Origin: Marinirhabdus sp963799365
GTDB lineage: Bacteria > Bacteroidota > Bacteroidia > Flavobacteriales > Flavobacteriaceae
Assembly (NCBI GenBank): GCA_963799365.1
Contig: CAWCWV010000015.1
Location: 186,001-250,000, forward strand
Direction of reading: 5' to 3'
DNA: 64,000 bases
Shown here: piece after piece, positions 52,815-60,302 of the stretch
Position numbering within the stretch: position 1 is the first letter of the stretch
How the letters are laid out: each line of letters begins with the position of its first letter
The notes under the pieces: model-generated
Databases searched by the model: none
What the model saw: only the letters and a program-made list of their open reading frames with translations
What the model was told of the DNA's origin: nothing
Program-made: the position numbers and the translations under genes

Positions 52815-53588
52815 CTAGTTTTTTTTATTATAGATTTTCCGAATGCTAATAAATACAAAGATCATCCCTGTATAGGCAATAAAAAAAGGAATTATATACT
52901 CTATAAAACCAGTTACCAGCAGCAATCCAATTAATAATAACTGAAACCCTAATCCGAAGGTAGACACCACGGTCATAAGCCATTTTTGGGGTATTTTTCC
53001 TTGGGGTGCTTTACGATCCAAACGATAAATTATATAATCGAAGATGCCATATAAGCCTCGATAGATCTTGAATAAGGCAGAAACGTTTCGTTGTTTTTCT
53101 CCAGGAAGGGCGGTGGGAATTTCTCTTTCAAAAATCTGGATTGTAGTATCCCCATCTACTTTATTTCTAAGAATAACGTAGTAATAATTGTATAAGGTTC
53201 CTTGTAGCTGAATTCCCAAAAAAGCCAGGAAAGCTACTAAGACAGAGCTTTCTGTAAGATAATATAGCGTAAAGATAAAGAGTGCATTTAAAAGTATATC
53301 TGCTATAGAATCGAAATAGCGTCCTGTATAGGAAGGTCTGCTTGTAACTCGAGCCAATTCACCATCTGCAGCATCTAAAATAGATTTCAGGACTAAAAAA
53401 AATAACGCCAACCAAAAATATTCCAGGTACATACTCACTACTGCAAACAATCCAGCTATAATAAAAAGCCAAGTTACTTTTACAGGGGTCATAAATGTAT
53501 GTTCTAACCGCAATGCAATTTGAATGGCTAAAGGCCTTCCATAATCTGAGAGATCAATAAATTTATGTTGCTTTGGAACTTTGGACAT
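52815..53588 (-). CDS. CDP-alcohol phosphatidyltransferase-family protein
   Basis: 257 residues from the ATG ending at 53588 (MSKVPKQHKFIDLSDYGRPLA); a start 12 codons earlier is possible. The family signature D-x2-DG-x2-AR-x8-G-x3-D-x3-D is complete in DAADGELARVTSRPSYTGRYFDSIAD near residue 88. Around six TM helices. It joins a CDP-linked group to an alcohol to make a phospholipid or related compound; the acceptor is not evident. Single gene. Confidence 0.88.
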   Translation of the reverse strand: MSKVPKQHKFIDLSDYGRPLAIQIALRLEHTFMTPVKVTWLFIIAGLFAVVSMYLEYFWLALFFLVLKSILDAADGELARVTSRPSYTGRYFDSIADILLNALFIFTLYYLTESSVLVAFLAFLGIQLQGTLYNYYYVILRNKVDGDTTIQIFEREIPTALPGEKQRNVSALFKIYRGLYGIFDYIIYRLDRKAPQGKIPQKWLMTVVSTFGLGFQLLLIGLLLVTGFIEYIIPFFIAYTGMIFVFISIRKIYNKKN

Positions 53589-53710
53589 AGCGAATGGATA
53601 CGCATTATAATTTCCTTGTTTCAAATAGAAAATAAACGCTTTGCAAGATACGGCTTATAGAAATGTTTATACTATGAATTAGCAGAAGGTGGGAAATACT
53701 AACTGATTCT

Positions 53711-53741
<31 letters not shown>

Positions 53742-53771
53742 GGCAAATAGGTTCATTCGAGCAAAACAGCG

Positions 53772-53793
53772 AATAGCGCCATTTCGCGCTATT
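53772..53793. repeat. Hairpin AATAGCGC / GCGCTATT in a 295-base intergenic region
   Basis: Eight-base arms and a CATTTC loop between the phosphatidyltransferase and adenylate cyclase genes. There is no T-run on either side, so it is not a clear terminator. A second imperfect palindrome (CCTATTTCATTATAAATGG) follows at 53861-53879. Nothing else is seen in the gap. Confidence 0.5.
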
Positions 53794-53883
53794 TGATATA
53801 ATCCTGTTATAGTGCCTTTAGGTCTATATAGGAATCATTTAATTAATAGCCGTATTACAACCTATTTCATTATAAATGGTAGG

Positions 53884-55719
53884 CTATAATGAACCAAGTA
53901 GATAAGCTTCACTAGCAGCAGCATTCACAAAATACATCTTCATGCTTCCTCGGTTCTTGACCTCAATTTCGCCACGGTAGCTACATTCCCATTGGTCTTT
54001 TACCAATTCATAAGTGGTTTCACTAATGTTCACTTTTCCGGGTTCGGACATTGCTTCCATGCGTGAAGCCACATTTACGGTGTCTCCCCAAATATCGTAA
54101 GCAAATTTCTTTGTTCCCACGACACCGGCAACCACAGGTCCGGAGTTAATACCAATCCGTATATCGAAAGTCAATTCCTTGGCATTTCCGTCTTTTTTTG
54201 TTTTTTCTACAAAGGCGGCAATTTCAAAAGCAGCCTGTACCATTTTGGTAGCGTGATCTTCCTTATTATGATGCAAGCCCCCAGCACACATATAGGCATC
54301 TCCTATGGTTTTAATTTTTTCTAAGCCATATTTTTCTATAATAGTATCGAATTCTGAAAAGTAAAAACCAACGGTTTCCACCAAAGCCTCTGGCGATAAG
54401 CCTTCGGAATAACTGGTAAAACCTTTAAAATCTGTAAATAAGACCGTGGTAGCATCATACTTTTTTGCGGTTACCCTTCCGTTTCTTTTTAACTCTTCGG
54501 CAGTTTCTTCAGGTAGGATGTTTAGTAGCAATCGATCAGATTTATCACGTTCTTCTTCGATGATCTGTTTTGTTTTCCGAATAAATATAATACGCCTGAA
54601 TTGCCCAAATGCGAGAAGCGCAATTAAAAATAAGGCAATAATGGTAGCAATTACTAAAATACGCTGGTTCTCTCGTTTCTGTTCAGACAAGTCTATTTCC
54701 ACCTGTTTTTGGGACACCTCGTAATTGGTACGCTGGTCTGCCATTTGTTGCACCCTTTCAATATTCTTTACACTGTCCCTATAGACGATATGATCTTTAA
54801 AAAATTTGTAGGCGGTGGCCTGGTCTCCCTGTGCTTCATGCAATTCTGAAAGCTTCAGATTGGCATCACTTATTTGGTTGTTAAGCCCGTAGCGCGTCGC
54901 CAAGGCTAAACTTCTCTGGGCGTACTTTAATGCGGTAGGGAACTCATTTTTTCTGAAATAAATATCAGACATATAGGTAAGATAGATGGAAATACCGTAA
55001 TAATCCTCTAAGGTTTCCAGCAGTGAAATGGCTTCATTAATATTTTTTTCAGCTAGGGTGTCATTTCCTTGTTCGGCATAGACCATCCCAACATTTCCCA
55101 GGTTATAGGCGGTACCTATTAAGTAATCGATCTCTTTAAATAGTAAACCGGATTCATCGAAATATTGTAGCGCTTTTTTGTAATCCTTGGCGTTAAATGC
55201 TTCATCTCCTGCGTTGAGCAAAGCACTTGCGAGCGCAGTTGTATCGGTTGTTTTTCTTAAAATTTCAATACCCTGGGTATAGTATATCTCGGCATTGGTG
55301 GCATTTCCCATTTCAGAATATATATTTGCCACGGCAATGGTCACTGCACCCTCCCCTCTTATATCCTCAATGCGTTTTGCATAGCGAATACTTACAAAAT
55401 AGGAAGCTATTGCCAGGTCGTACTCTCCCCTATGGTGCAACGCATTCCCTTTTTGAAGTTGTCCGCTAAGTAAATACTGAAATAAAGAATCTACAGCAGC
55501 CTCTTTAATAAGTAATTCGGAATACTCAAGTTTTTTATCGGGATTCGATTCTTCCTCTGCCATTTGTTTCAACAAAGCAAGCTTATCCCCTTCGTACGAA
55601 TCTGACTCATACAAATTGAGTAAGCTGTCGGTTAATTTCTGGTCCTGAGCAGAAATACCTGAAATCATAAGACAAAAGAGTCCCATTGTCCATACAAATG
55701 ATTTTCTCTTAAAAATCAT
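53884..55719 (-). CDS. TPR-repeat adenylate cyclase (class III), membrane-bound
   Basis: 611 residues. A signal peptide (to about ISAQ, residue 25) is followed by TPR repeats (about 60-310: AIASYFVSIRYAKRIED, ALQYFDESGLLFKEID, ALKYAQRSLALATRYG). Then a coiled coil, one TM helix (about 352-370), and the cyclase domain (about 405-600). FTDFKGFTSYSE and KTIGDAYMCAGG carry the metal Asp pair; Lys in EKIKTIGD and Asp in YDIWGDTVNVASRME select adenine, so it should make cAMP. With TPRs outside and the catalyst inside, it looks like a one-protein sensor. Known relatives are widespread in Bacteroidota. Confidence 0.9.
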   Translation of the reverse strand: MIFKRKSFVWTMGLFCLMISGISAQDQKLTDSLLNLYESDSYEGDKLALLKQMAEEESNPDKKLEYSELLIKEAAVDSLFQYLLSGQLQKGNALHHRGEYDLAIASYFVSIRYAKRIEDIRGEGAVTIAVANIYSEMGNATNAEIYYTQGIEILRKTTDTTALASALLNAGDEAFNAKDYKKALQYFDESGLLFKEIDYLIGTAYNLGNVGMVYAEQGNDTLAEKNINEAISLLETLEDYYGISIYLTYMSDIYFRKNEFPTALKYAQRSLALATRYGLNNQISDANLKLSELHEAQGDQATAYKFFKDHIVYRDSVKNIERVQQMADQRTNYEVSQKQVEIDLSEQKRENQRILVIATIIALFLIALLAFGQFRRIIFIRKTKQIIEEERDKSDRLLLNILPEETAEELKRNGRVTAKKYDATTVLFTDFKGFTSYSEGLSPEALVETVGFYFSEFDTIIEKYGLEKIKTIGDAYMCAGGLHHNKEDHATKMVQAAFEIAAFVEKTKKDGNAKELTFDIRIGINSGPVVAGVVGTKKFAYDIWGDTVNVASRMEAMSEPGKVNISETTYELVKDQWECSYRGEIEVKNRGSMKMYFVNAAASEAYLLGSL

Positions 55720-55756
55720 AGTCCGTTTTATAGAGTTTTATACCTGTACACCAGCC

Positions 55757-56233
55757 TTAAGTTGTTGGTGAGGTAATTTCAAAATAACGCCAATCCCCTT
55801 TATTTCCTTCCGGCAAATATGTAAACCCCAGAAAGCGTAACCAGGTAAACAGGTTTGGATGTTGCGATATCGAATATATTCCAAGGGTGCAGCCCTTGTA
55901 TTCTTTGGCTTTGTTTCTTAAGGTCTTTCGCATTTCAAAACTTAACTTCATTGCGTTTTCCTCATAATGATGGCTGCATACAAAGAACGTAGTGTATTTC
56001 TTATCGGCAACTTTGTAACCTCCCAAAATGGCAATGGGCTCGTTGTTGGATGTTCTCCAGATAGTTGAATATCCCTCTCCCGCTGTTAACTCAAGGAGCT
56101 CCTGAATATAAGAAAACATGCTTTTCCTACTGTTTTCATCACGAAGTCTCCACTCTGCTTCGGTTATGCTCCAGGGGTTGTTTAGAATATACCAAAGGTC
56201 CTCTGTAGTTATTTCAGTATCTGTTTCTGCCAT
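55757..56233 (-). CDS. Conserved hypothetical protein, GNAT-like
   Basis: 158 residues. A strand order with EPIAILGGYKVADKKYTTFFVCSH and a helix MKLSFEMRKTLRNKAKEYKG followed by WLRFLGFTYLPEG resembles the second half of GNAT acyltransferases (beta-bulge and terminal LGF). The acetyl-CoA loop R/Q-x2-G-x-G/A is not seen clearly, so this is a fold guess. The neighbouring 56360 gene is of unknown function too, and both point leftward. Confidence 0.5.
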   Translation of the reverse strand: MAETDTEITTEDLWYILNNPWSITEAEWRLRDENSRKSMFSYIQELLELTAGEGYSTIWRTSNNEPIAILGGYKVADKKYTTFFVCSHHYEENAMKLSFEMRKTLRNKAKEYKGCTLGIYSISQHPNLFTWLRFLGFTYLPEGNKGDWRYFEITSPTT

Positions 56234-56359
56234 AGTAATTTTTAAAACGTAGCCTATTCATACTTAAAGAAACACCTCTGAAAGTATAGAAAGTCTAATA
56301 GCATACCTACAATTCATATAAGTATCTTAAACGCAGTTGTTTTGTAAAATTAAAATGGA

Positions 56360-56734
56360 TTACGCCTTCATATGAAGTTTAGGATCCTGTTGATAAACGG
56401 TTCCTTCGTGACCTCTTACCGTATAAAAAATGGTGTACTCACTTCCCACTATTGCTTTTTTAGGACCTATGGTACCCGAAAAATTATTAGCTGGAGTAGG
56501 ATCAACACTGAATAGATCTCCTACGCTTTCTACAATACTTGTAAAGGCAATAATATCACCTGCTGCTACAAAATTGATTTGTTGTCCAGGGACAACTTCT
56601 GTAGTAAAAGCGGCATCATTGGGTCCCCCTACTGGAACAGATAGTAAGCCGTCTGAAAGACCGGGAGGCCAAGGAGTGGCTGTTGTTGCAGTTACAGTAA
56701 TGGTAATGGGTAATGGTTTTGGTCCTGGGCACAT
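56360..56734 (-). CDS. Hypothetical protein, beta-rich
   Basis: 124 residues beginning MCPGPKPLPITITVTATTATPWPPG. The protein is rich in Thr, Val, Pro and Gly, without signal peptide or TM helix, and has strands such as INFVAAGDIIAFTSIV and KKAIVGSEYTIFYTVRG. It looks like a small beta-sandwich. I recognise no family. The codon composition is like that of its neighbours, so it is likely a real gene. Confidence 0.5.
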   Translation of the reverse strand: MCPGPKPLPITITVTATTATPWPPGLSDGLLSVPVGGPNDAAFTTEVVPGQQINFVAAGDIIAFTSIVESVGDLFSVDPTPANNFSGTIGPKKAIVGSEYTIFYTVRGHEGTVYQQDPKLHMKA

Positions 56735-57136
56735 AATTGTTAGTTTTAGAGATTATTGATTAGTTAGTTGTATGCTGAATTTAAATATGCATTTATAAAC
56801 AAAATATCAATTTGGGACCAACACTTTAAGCGTCTTTGAATGGTGCTTTTTGCATTACATAAGTTATTTAAAACTAGTCATTTAATTTTTATAATCCTAC
56901 GAATTTCTTGGAATTGATACAAAAGCAAATAAAATTAGCTAGATCTGTCTGTAGCTATTTGATCTTTTAGAAAATCTATATCTTTTTTGAAATGAATATT
57001 ACTGCAACTTATAAAATATGAATTTCAACTTGCTGGCATCAAAGAGTTTTCAAGCAGTTACCTATAAAAGCCTGTGCAACCTACTTTTCTTAAAATAGAA
57101 AAAGCAACTAAGTTTATTTAAATGGGTTACAGGTAG
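56735..57136. other. AT-rich gene-free interval
   Basis: About 400 bases without a supportable gene on either strand. It is unusually AT-rich and no hairpin terminator, riboswitch or RNA gene is recognised. The only clear signal is the -7 element at its right end. Confidence 0.6.
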
Positions 57137-57144
57137 TATCTTTG
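57137..57144 (+). promoter_or_regulatory. -7 element TATCTTTG directly before the helicase-like gene
   Basis: Perfect TAnnTTTG match that ends 3 bases before the ATG at 57148. With the usual spacing, transcription would begin at or within the start codon, implying a leaderless mRNA or a slightly different start. Confidence 0.5.
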
Positions 57145-57147
57145 CCT

Positions 57148-57759
57148 ATGCCTTTTAAAAAATTACATCCCGAAATTCAGGAAAAATTAGCAGCTTTTGA
57201 AATAACAACTCCAACGCCTTTTCAGCGTAAGAGTATTCCTGTTATAAAAAGTGGCGCCAATGTGTATTGTACAGCACCAAAAGATGCTGGAAAAACTACG
57301 ATACTTATTCTTACCACCTTGCAAACTATTAATTTTGAGGCAGTTGGCGATGCGCCAAGAGCTGTTGTACTTGTTGAAAATAAGGAAAGAGCCTTGGAAT
57401 TACATGATGCTTTTCTGGATTATACAAGACATACTCCAATACGTGTGTATGTAGGGTATGAACACCTTCATGTAGATGTTCAAAAATCTGAAATATTTAT
57501 GGGAATAGACATACTTATTTCTACGCCTAAGTCCATGAATAAGTTGTTTTTAATGAATGGCGTACCCGTCTCTCAATTAAAAATATTCAGTGTGGATGAT
57601 GCTGATTTTTTAGTACAGCAATCTGCTTATAAGGCACTTATGTCTATTACGCAGAGTATAAAAAAATGCCAGTATGTATTGTATTCAGAAAAAATTGACC
57701 CAAAATTAAAACGTTTTGAATCCTATTTTATGGAATATGCTAAGAAAGTCTCTATTTGA
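57148..57759 (+). CDS. DEAD-box-helicase-like protein with only the first RecA domain
   Basis: 203 residues from the ATG at 57148. The Q motif (TPTPFQRKSIP), motif I (APKDAGKTT), a motif Ia-like AVVLVENKERALEL, ILISTPKSMNK (motif Ib) and motif II as VDDAD in place of DEAD are recognisable. The second RecA domain with motifs IV-VI is missing, so ATP-driven unwinding in the usual way is not possible. Motif I has the consensus Lys, so nucleotide binding may persist. A similar truncated form is found in other Flavobacteria as far as I recall, so it may be a real regulatory protein rather than a remnant. Confidence 0.75.
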   Translation: MPFKKLHPEIQEKLAAFEITTPTPFQRKSIPVIKSGANVYCTAPKDAGKTTILILTTLQTINFEAVGDAPRAVVLVENKERALELHDAFLDYTRHTPIRVYVGYEHLHVDVQKSEIFMGIDILISTPKSMNKLFLMNGVPVSQLKIFSVDDADFLVQQSAYKALMSITQSIKKCQYVLYSEKIDPKLKRFESYFMEYAKKVSI

Positions 57760-57861
57760 GAGAAAAGATATAAGACCGCTTTGCTGAAAGAAGAAAGAAA
57801 AGATATTTTAAGGGCATCTAAACAACAAGATTCTGAAACCTGAAATGATAAACCTAAGAAG

Positions 57862-58503
57862 ATGATACCTAAACTACATTATATATCACAGGGAACTTCT
57901 CCAGAAGAACATATAGAGAATATCCAGAAGGCTTGTACAGCAGGTGCCGAACTGGTGCAATTGCGTTTGAAGGGGCAGTCAGAAAAAAAGCTTTTAAAAT
58001 TTGCTCAGGAAGCCAGGGAAATCACCGCTCATTTCCAGACCAGGTTGGTTATAAACGATCATTACAAGATCGCAAAAGAGGTAAAAGCAGATGGGGTACA
58101 TTTAGGAAAAACAGACTCCTGCCCTACTGTGGCCAGAAAGCATTTATACACCTGGCAGCTCATAGGTGGCACAGCCCATACCTTGCAGGATTGTGAAAGA
58201 CTACTAGACAAACAAGTACATTATATTAGTTTAGGACCTTTCAGAACTAGTACCACCAAAGAAAATTTACCATCTGTTTTGGGATTAGCTGGTTATGCGG
58301 CCATTACTGATGTTTTAAAAACCGGTACTCCCCTTTTTGCCGTAGGAGGGATTACCACAGCAGATGTTCCCGCTATTTTAGAAAGGGGAATTTCCGGACT
58401 TGCTGTATCTGAAGCCATCACGCGTGACTTTAATACAATAAGAACCTTTAACAAATTACTAAATGCATCAGTTATAGCAGAGCAACGGTATGACTTTCAG
58501 TAG
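57862..58503 (+). CDS. thiE: Thiamine phosphate synthase-like protein
   Basis: 213 residues with the TIM-barrel ThiE motifs: AELVQLRLKG near residue 30, LVINDHYKIAKEVKADGVHLGKTD near 70, LGPFRTSTTKENLPSVLG near 120 and FAVGGITTADVPAILERGISGLAVSEAI near 155. It couples HMP-pyrophosphate with HET-phosphate to make thiamine phosphate. No other thiamine genes are close, and no TPP riboswitch is seen upstream, so it may act as a second ThiE/TenI-type copy. It lies 102 bases after the helicase-like gene. Confidence 0.83.
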   Translation: MIPKLHYISQGTSPEEHIENIQKACTAGAELVQLRLKGQSEKKLLKFAQEAREITAHFQTRLVINDHYKIAKEVKADGVHLGKTDSCPTVARKHLYTWQLIGGTAHTLQDCERLLDKQVHYISLGPFRTSTTKENLPSVLGLAGYAAITDVLKTGTPLFAVGGITTADVPAILERGISGLAVSEAITRDFNTIRTFNKLLNASVIAEQRYDFQ

Positions 58504-58512
58504 CGTCCGGAC

Positions 58513-59880
58513 TTAATTTGACAAGTTAAAATTTAGTACAGCATTGGAAACCTCATATCCTAAGCGATACCCTTCTTCACAGTCCATTTTCATATGAACT
58601 CCAAGCGGAATTCTAGAGAAGGCATTTTCTTTGGCCATACTTGAAATTGTACTAAATTGTCTTGGTGTTCCTCTAAACTCTGTTCGCCCTTCGTGGGTTC
58701 TGTCTGTAAACGTAACATTATCTCCAAACTCATCTATAAGTATTCCAGCGGCTGCAGATGCAAATGTAGAGTGACCCGATGGGTACCCAGGGAATGAAGG
58801 ATCTGGCCAGGAAATAAATCGGTATAAATTTGTTTGAAATTCTGGGTCTATATGTTCCTTAATATAAACACTTGGGCGCATTACCATATATTCATACTTA
58901 TCTGCCCAAGCCGATACAGCGCCATCGTTCAAAGAAAAGCCCAGTTTTAATAACATGGCCAGCGTTCTATCATAGCTAAGCTCATGCTGACGTATTAATT
59001 GATTTGCTATAGAAATAGTTCGTCCTGGAGGACTCATCATTAAACCCTCTACATCATCCGACCAGTACTCTGCTATCCATAAATCCTCGTTATCTTCAAG
59101 TTTGGCAGTAGTGCTAACGTTATAAACCTCCAGCATTGTAGCAAAAAAGTCGCTATCCGGATTCGCATCATAAGGAATGGGAGGCGCTACAGTTGTTGTT
59201 TCAGTTGTAGAAATCACAAAGGTGCGTACGCTGCTCCAATAGGGAAATAAAGCGCGTTCGTTATCGTGACTGTAGGTCCAATAACCCTCTCCTGTTGGGG
59301 GTTCATAACTTAATGGTTGTGGCTCCAAAATTTGTTCTTCTGCTGCTAAATCCGTCTGGCTGTATAAAATCACCTGATTTGCTACATAGGTACCCCAGGC
59401 AATAGAGTTAGCTATTTTAGAATTGCTTAAATTCTCAGAAAATTCAGTTTCTTTTGAGGATTTTAATTGTGGAATCTTATTTTTTACAGACGTATTTACA
59501 TTGATCATAAAGTGGTCTATTACAAGTGCATAACACGTATTTAATGCAATGTTTAAATTAACGTTTTCCGCCCGTCGCGTAGCGTCTATCGTAAAATTTG
59601 CCAATCTACTATTATTTGAAGTAAATCCTTCCATATCCATTACAGCGGTTTCATAACCCGCTAAATGTATATATGCCAATGCTCTGGAAGTTGAAGTAGG
59701 ACGCATCCCATACGCATGTCTATCTATTTCTAGCCAGAGATCATTCCATTCTGTAATAAGATTGGTTGTTAAGGCAGGATCTACTTCAACATCGTCAAAA
59801 TTATCATCGGTTGAACAAGACTGTAAAAGGATGAAAATGAAGCCCAATGCAAAAAGGGCCCTAAAGTTGAAATATTTCAT
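58513..59880 (-). CDS. Vanadium-dependent haloperoxidase-like lipoprotein (PAP2 superfamily)
   Basis: 455 residues. The lipobox (LLQSC at Cys22) predicts an outer-surface lipid anchor. The C-terminal half contains all of the vanadate/phosphate-binding signatures: K-x6-RP (KYEYMVMRPSVY), PSGHS near 370 and SR-x5-H-x3-D (SRIPLGVHMKMD near 430). Family members oxidise halides with H2O2 or are phosphatases; the two cannot be told apart here. Marine Flavobacteria commonly carry these. Its start is preceded by TAATTTTG (59910-59917). It is convergent with thiE (9-base gap). Confidence 0.86.
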   Translation of the reverse strand: MKYFNFRALFALGFIFILLQSCSTDDNFDDVEVDPALTTNLITEWNDLWLEIDRHAYGMRPTSTSRALAYIHLAGYETAVMDMEGFTSNNSRLANFTIDATRRAENVNLNIALNTCYALVIDHFMINVNTSVKNKIPQLKSSKETEFSENLSNSKIANSIAWGTYVANQVILYSQTDLAAEEQILEPQPLSYEPPTGEGYWTYSHDNERALFPYWSSVRTFVISTTETTTVAPPIPYDANPDSDFFATMLEVYNVSTTAKLEDNEDLWIAEYWSDDVEGLMMSPPGRTISIANQLIRQHELSYDRTLAMLLKLGFSLNDGAVSAWADKYEYMVMRPSVYIKEHIDPEFQTNLYRFISWPDPSFPGYPSGHSTFASAAAGILIDEFGDNVTFTDRTHEGRTEFRGTPRQFSTISSMAKENAFSRIPLGVHMKMDCEEGYRLGYEVSNAVLNFNLSN

Positions 59881-59909
59881 AATACAATTAATTAAGAGTC
59901 AGTTGATCA

Positions 59910-59917
59910 CAAAATTA
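59910..59917 (-). promoter_or_regulatory. -7 element TAATTTTG of the haloperoxidase-like gene
   Basis: TAnnTTTG match on the minus strand, 29 bases before the start codon. No clear -33 TTG. Confidence 0.45.
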
Positions 59918-60022
59918 TAAAATAATTTAACATTATAATAACACCTATAATAGTAAATTGTAGGAAAATCCCAATTAAATGTTAAGATTGATGTGTTGTA
60001 TAGCTTTTAACTTATCAGAAGT

Positions 60023-60247
60023 ATGAAATTAAATTTAGTTTCTTGTGATGCGCAGCGGCCAGATAGAAGAGCGATTGCCAAATGTATTGTGGACATTTCA
60101 TCAAATATTGGTGACTCTTTGGCTTATGAACTTACAGGCTATCTCTTAGATGGAGATACTGTAGACATTGAAGTGATAGACAAAGACACCGCTTCTTCGC
60201 TAAGGTCTTTGCGAAAACTAGCTATTAATTACGAGATTTTAGAATGA
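60023..60247 (+). CDS. Small conserved hypothetical protein
   Basis: 74 residues, MKLNLVSCDAQRPDRRAIAKCIVDISSNIGDSLAYELTGYLLDGDTVDIEVIDKDTASSLRSLRKLAINYEILE in shape: strand, helix, helix, strand, helix, strand. The middle is similar in pattern to small ribosome- or RNA-associated folds (a 'VDISSNIGDSLAYELTG' helix) but I recognise no family. No signal peptide. It stands alone between two leftward genes. Confidence 0.6.
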   Translation: MKLNLVSCDAQRPDRRAIAKCIVDISSNIGDSLAYELTGYLLDGDTVDIEVIDKDTASSLRSLRKLAINYEILE

Positions 60248-60302
60248 ACTATTTAATTCGTTCACAACTGTGCTAAAAAATCAAAACCCTAGGTTAAATC
60301 TT

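Noticed and set aside
53761..53800. Terminator between phosphatidyltransferase and cyclase genes
   Set aside because: The hairpin lacks a T-run on both strands and lies upstream of the phosphatidyltransferase gene, not after it.
57760..57861. TPP riboswitch before thiE
   Set aside because: No CUGAGA-type core or paired arms could be recognised in the 102-base spacer.
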